DNA from: Candidatus Methylophosphatis haderslevensis | GTDB taxonomy: Bacteria > Pseudomonadota > Gammaproteobacteria > Burkholderiales > Rhodocyclaceae | Direction of reading: 5' to 3' | DNA length: 64,000 nt | NCBI GenBank assembly: GCA_016711925.1 | Contig: JADJSA010000006.1 | Location: 186,001-250,000, forward strand | Part shown: positions 62,531 to 64,000 of the stretch, in pieces | Layout: every line of letters starts with the position of its first letter | Numbering within the stretch: the stretch's first letter is position 1 | The notes under the pieces: model-generated | Databases searched by the model: none | Seen by the model: the letters and a program-made list of their open reading frames with translations, nothing else | What the model was told of the DNA's origin: nothing | Program-made: the position numbers and the translations under genes

Positions 62531-64000
62531 GTCTTGCCGCCCGTGCCCGGCGTATTGGCGATCAGGTCCATCAGCCAGGCCGGCACCAGGAGCGCCCCGA
62601 CGCCGAACAGCAGAATCGTGAAGGTGTCGTCGGCATTGACGAAAAACGGGATGGCGTTGATGGCGAGCAGGAAATAGACGAGCCGTTTGGCGGTCGTCAT
62701 GTAGCTCGATGCGGCGACGCTTTGCGCCACCTTGGACTTCACCGCGGCGCCGATCGGCGGGCTTGCCGAACCATTCCATCACCTGCTCGGCGGTCAGGCT
62801 GGCGCCGCGCGACCAGGTGATTTCCTCGGTCGTTGGCCTCCATCGACAGCTTGCGATTGCCGGCGCGGAATTCGCTGACCCGCACCGTGTCGCCGACCGT
62901 CACGCGCCAGTTGAAGGCGCCGGCGGCGTAGATCACCCGCGCGCTGTAGTCCCAGACCTTGCTGCAGCTGCCGTCGGGCAGCGTGGCCTCGGCCTCACCG
63001 GCCCATTGTGGCCATTCGTCGAGCACGTCCGCGCTTCCCAGCCTTCGCTGGTTTCGACCAGCCAGCGAAAGCCGCGCTTTCCGAGTACAGCAGGTATTCG
63101 GTCCAGCGCGAATCCTCGCCCTCGCCGACTTCCTCGCGCCGCATCAGCCCGATCAACGTCCACGGCTCGCGCTCGATGGTGGCCTTGGCGGCCAGTTCCA
63201 GCGTGGTCTTCACCGCCGCGACCCGCGCGCCGGCGGCGATCACTTCGGCGACAGCGCCGCTGGTGTCGATCTGCGCGGCGCAGGCCGGGCAGACAAGGTG
63301 AGTGCTTGCACCCGGTGTGTAGTTCGCGGCGGCGCCGCAGGCCGGGCAGGCCAGGCTGCCGACCTTGCCCTTGTAGCGCCCGGCGGTATCGCGGATTTCG
63401 TCGGCCGCGCGCAACAACTGGCACTTCATCTCGTCGAGCTTGACCGCCTTGCCGCGATAGATCTTCGGCACCTCGCCGTCCGAGTAATCGAGGGTGAGGA
63501 ACTGCGGGCCGCGGCGGAAGTCGGCAACCCGCGCTTGCCAGCCCGGCCCGACCTGGAACGGCAGTTCGCCCTGCCCGGCGACGCATTTGGCCGTCCGGAC
63601 ATCGGCGGCGACATAGACGGCATCGCCGAGCTTGACGCGGTTGCCGGCGCGCAGGCCGGCGAACTTCGGCGGGCTGGCGATGGCCGGCGCTTCGGCGGTC
63701 ACCGCATACTGGCCGGAGGCGTCCGACAGCCAGGCCGGCCGGCCTTCGTCGGACATCACGTACCACTCGTTCCAGAAGCCGGCCGCATAGCGCAACTGGA
63801 TGCGCCCGATCACCGTGAACGCGTGCTGGTTGAAGATGCCGGAGACACCGATGCGGATCGGCGAGTAGTCTTCTAGCACCTCGGCCATCTTGCCCAGGTC
63901 GCGCACCGAATCGGCATCCTTGAGCACGGTGGTGCGGCAGAACTCGCACACCGCCATCACCGATGCGGCCGAGCGGAACGACACCGGCGCGCCGCAACCG
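62527..64000 (-). CDS. DUF4178 domain protein, N-terminus beyond the window, several frame breaks
   Basis: Read on the reverse strand from the window edge, the protein begins with a zinc-finger-like remnant (GCGAPVSFRSA, MAVCEFCRTT). It continues with DUF4178 domains (IRIGVSGIFNQHAFTVIGRIQLRYAAGFWNEWYV) and a second cysteine cluster (CPACG, CPACA). A second DUF4178 copy follows (EYLLYSE, GFRWLVETSEGW). It ends with two membrane helices (RLVYFLLAINAIPFFVN and FTILLFGVGALLVPAWLMDL). The pieces lie in different frames, with breaks near 63085, 63025, 62840 and 62755. Each piece agrees with the family, so indel errors are likely. The role is unknown; such genes cluster with speD here. The stop overlaps the next start (ATGA). 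Confidence 0.65.

Overview
The window is about 64 kb of GC-rich DNA with betaproteobacterial gene content, most likely from the Rhodocyclales (Azoarcus/Thauera/Accumulibacter-like). This rests on recognised protein families and on the order fmt ... rsmB - DUF4390 - ntrY - ntrX. No rRNA or tRNA gene was seen, so the genus cannot be fixed.

Layout. 1-8130: chromosomal core with the end of fmt, a bactofilin, rsmB, a DUF4390 protein, an NtrY-type kinase with an NtrX-like regulator whose AAA+ domain is degenerate, and hemE. A relatively AT-rich gap with DnaA-box-like sequences separates hemE from priA. 10.5-16.9 kb: a Cu(I)/Ag(I) efflux operon (small CopL-like leader, cusC, cusB with a fused CusF-like domain, cusA). 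17-24.8 kb: accessory stretch with a short-chain-dehydrogenase-fold protein carrying both halohydrin dehalogenase signatures, a TcmP/DUF5131 'three-Cys' pair, a REP-associated transposase, TfoX-N, GNAT, tautomerase, flavodoxin-fold and methyltransferase genes. 25-37.4 kb: mostly housekeeping genes (ABC-F proteins YbiT and YheS, acyltransferase, carbonic anhydrase, ROK kinase, MFS transporter, calcium-type P-ATPase).

37.9-51.9 kb is a defence island. A DUF1016 (YhcG) nuclease is followed by a dead 5' piece of one hsdM. Then comes one tightly overlapping operon: hsdM - hsdS - mini-ORF - Mrr-like nuclease - ABC-3C middle component - zinc-hook SMC-like ATPase - hsdR. The HsdR carries a C-terminal LexA-like S24 peptidase domain. 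Beyond it lies a fragment of a different hsdR. The intact operon therefore appears to sit inside the remains of an older type I restriction system, with a three-component ABC-ATPase system placed between its specificity and restriction genes.

51.9-64 kb: DUF6394 membrane protein and K+ channel, prpE, a fused TssB-TssC sheath-like protein with no other type VI genes in view, a P2C (Na+,K+-ATPase-like) P-type ATPase, a DNA glycosylase, and an speD/DUF4178 cluster running off the right edge. Short palindromic repeats sharing the core CCGCATGGA occur between genes at five or more sites and may be the REP family of the transposase at 19.7 kb.

At least thirteen single-base reading-frame breaks fall in otherwise well conserved genes (cusB, methyltransferase, ybiT, prpE, P2C ATPase, DUF4178 cluster). 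Several are compensating pairs. Residual assembly indels are the simplest explanation, so those genes are described as whole genes and the breaks are noted.
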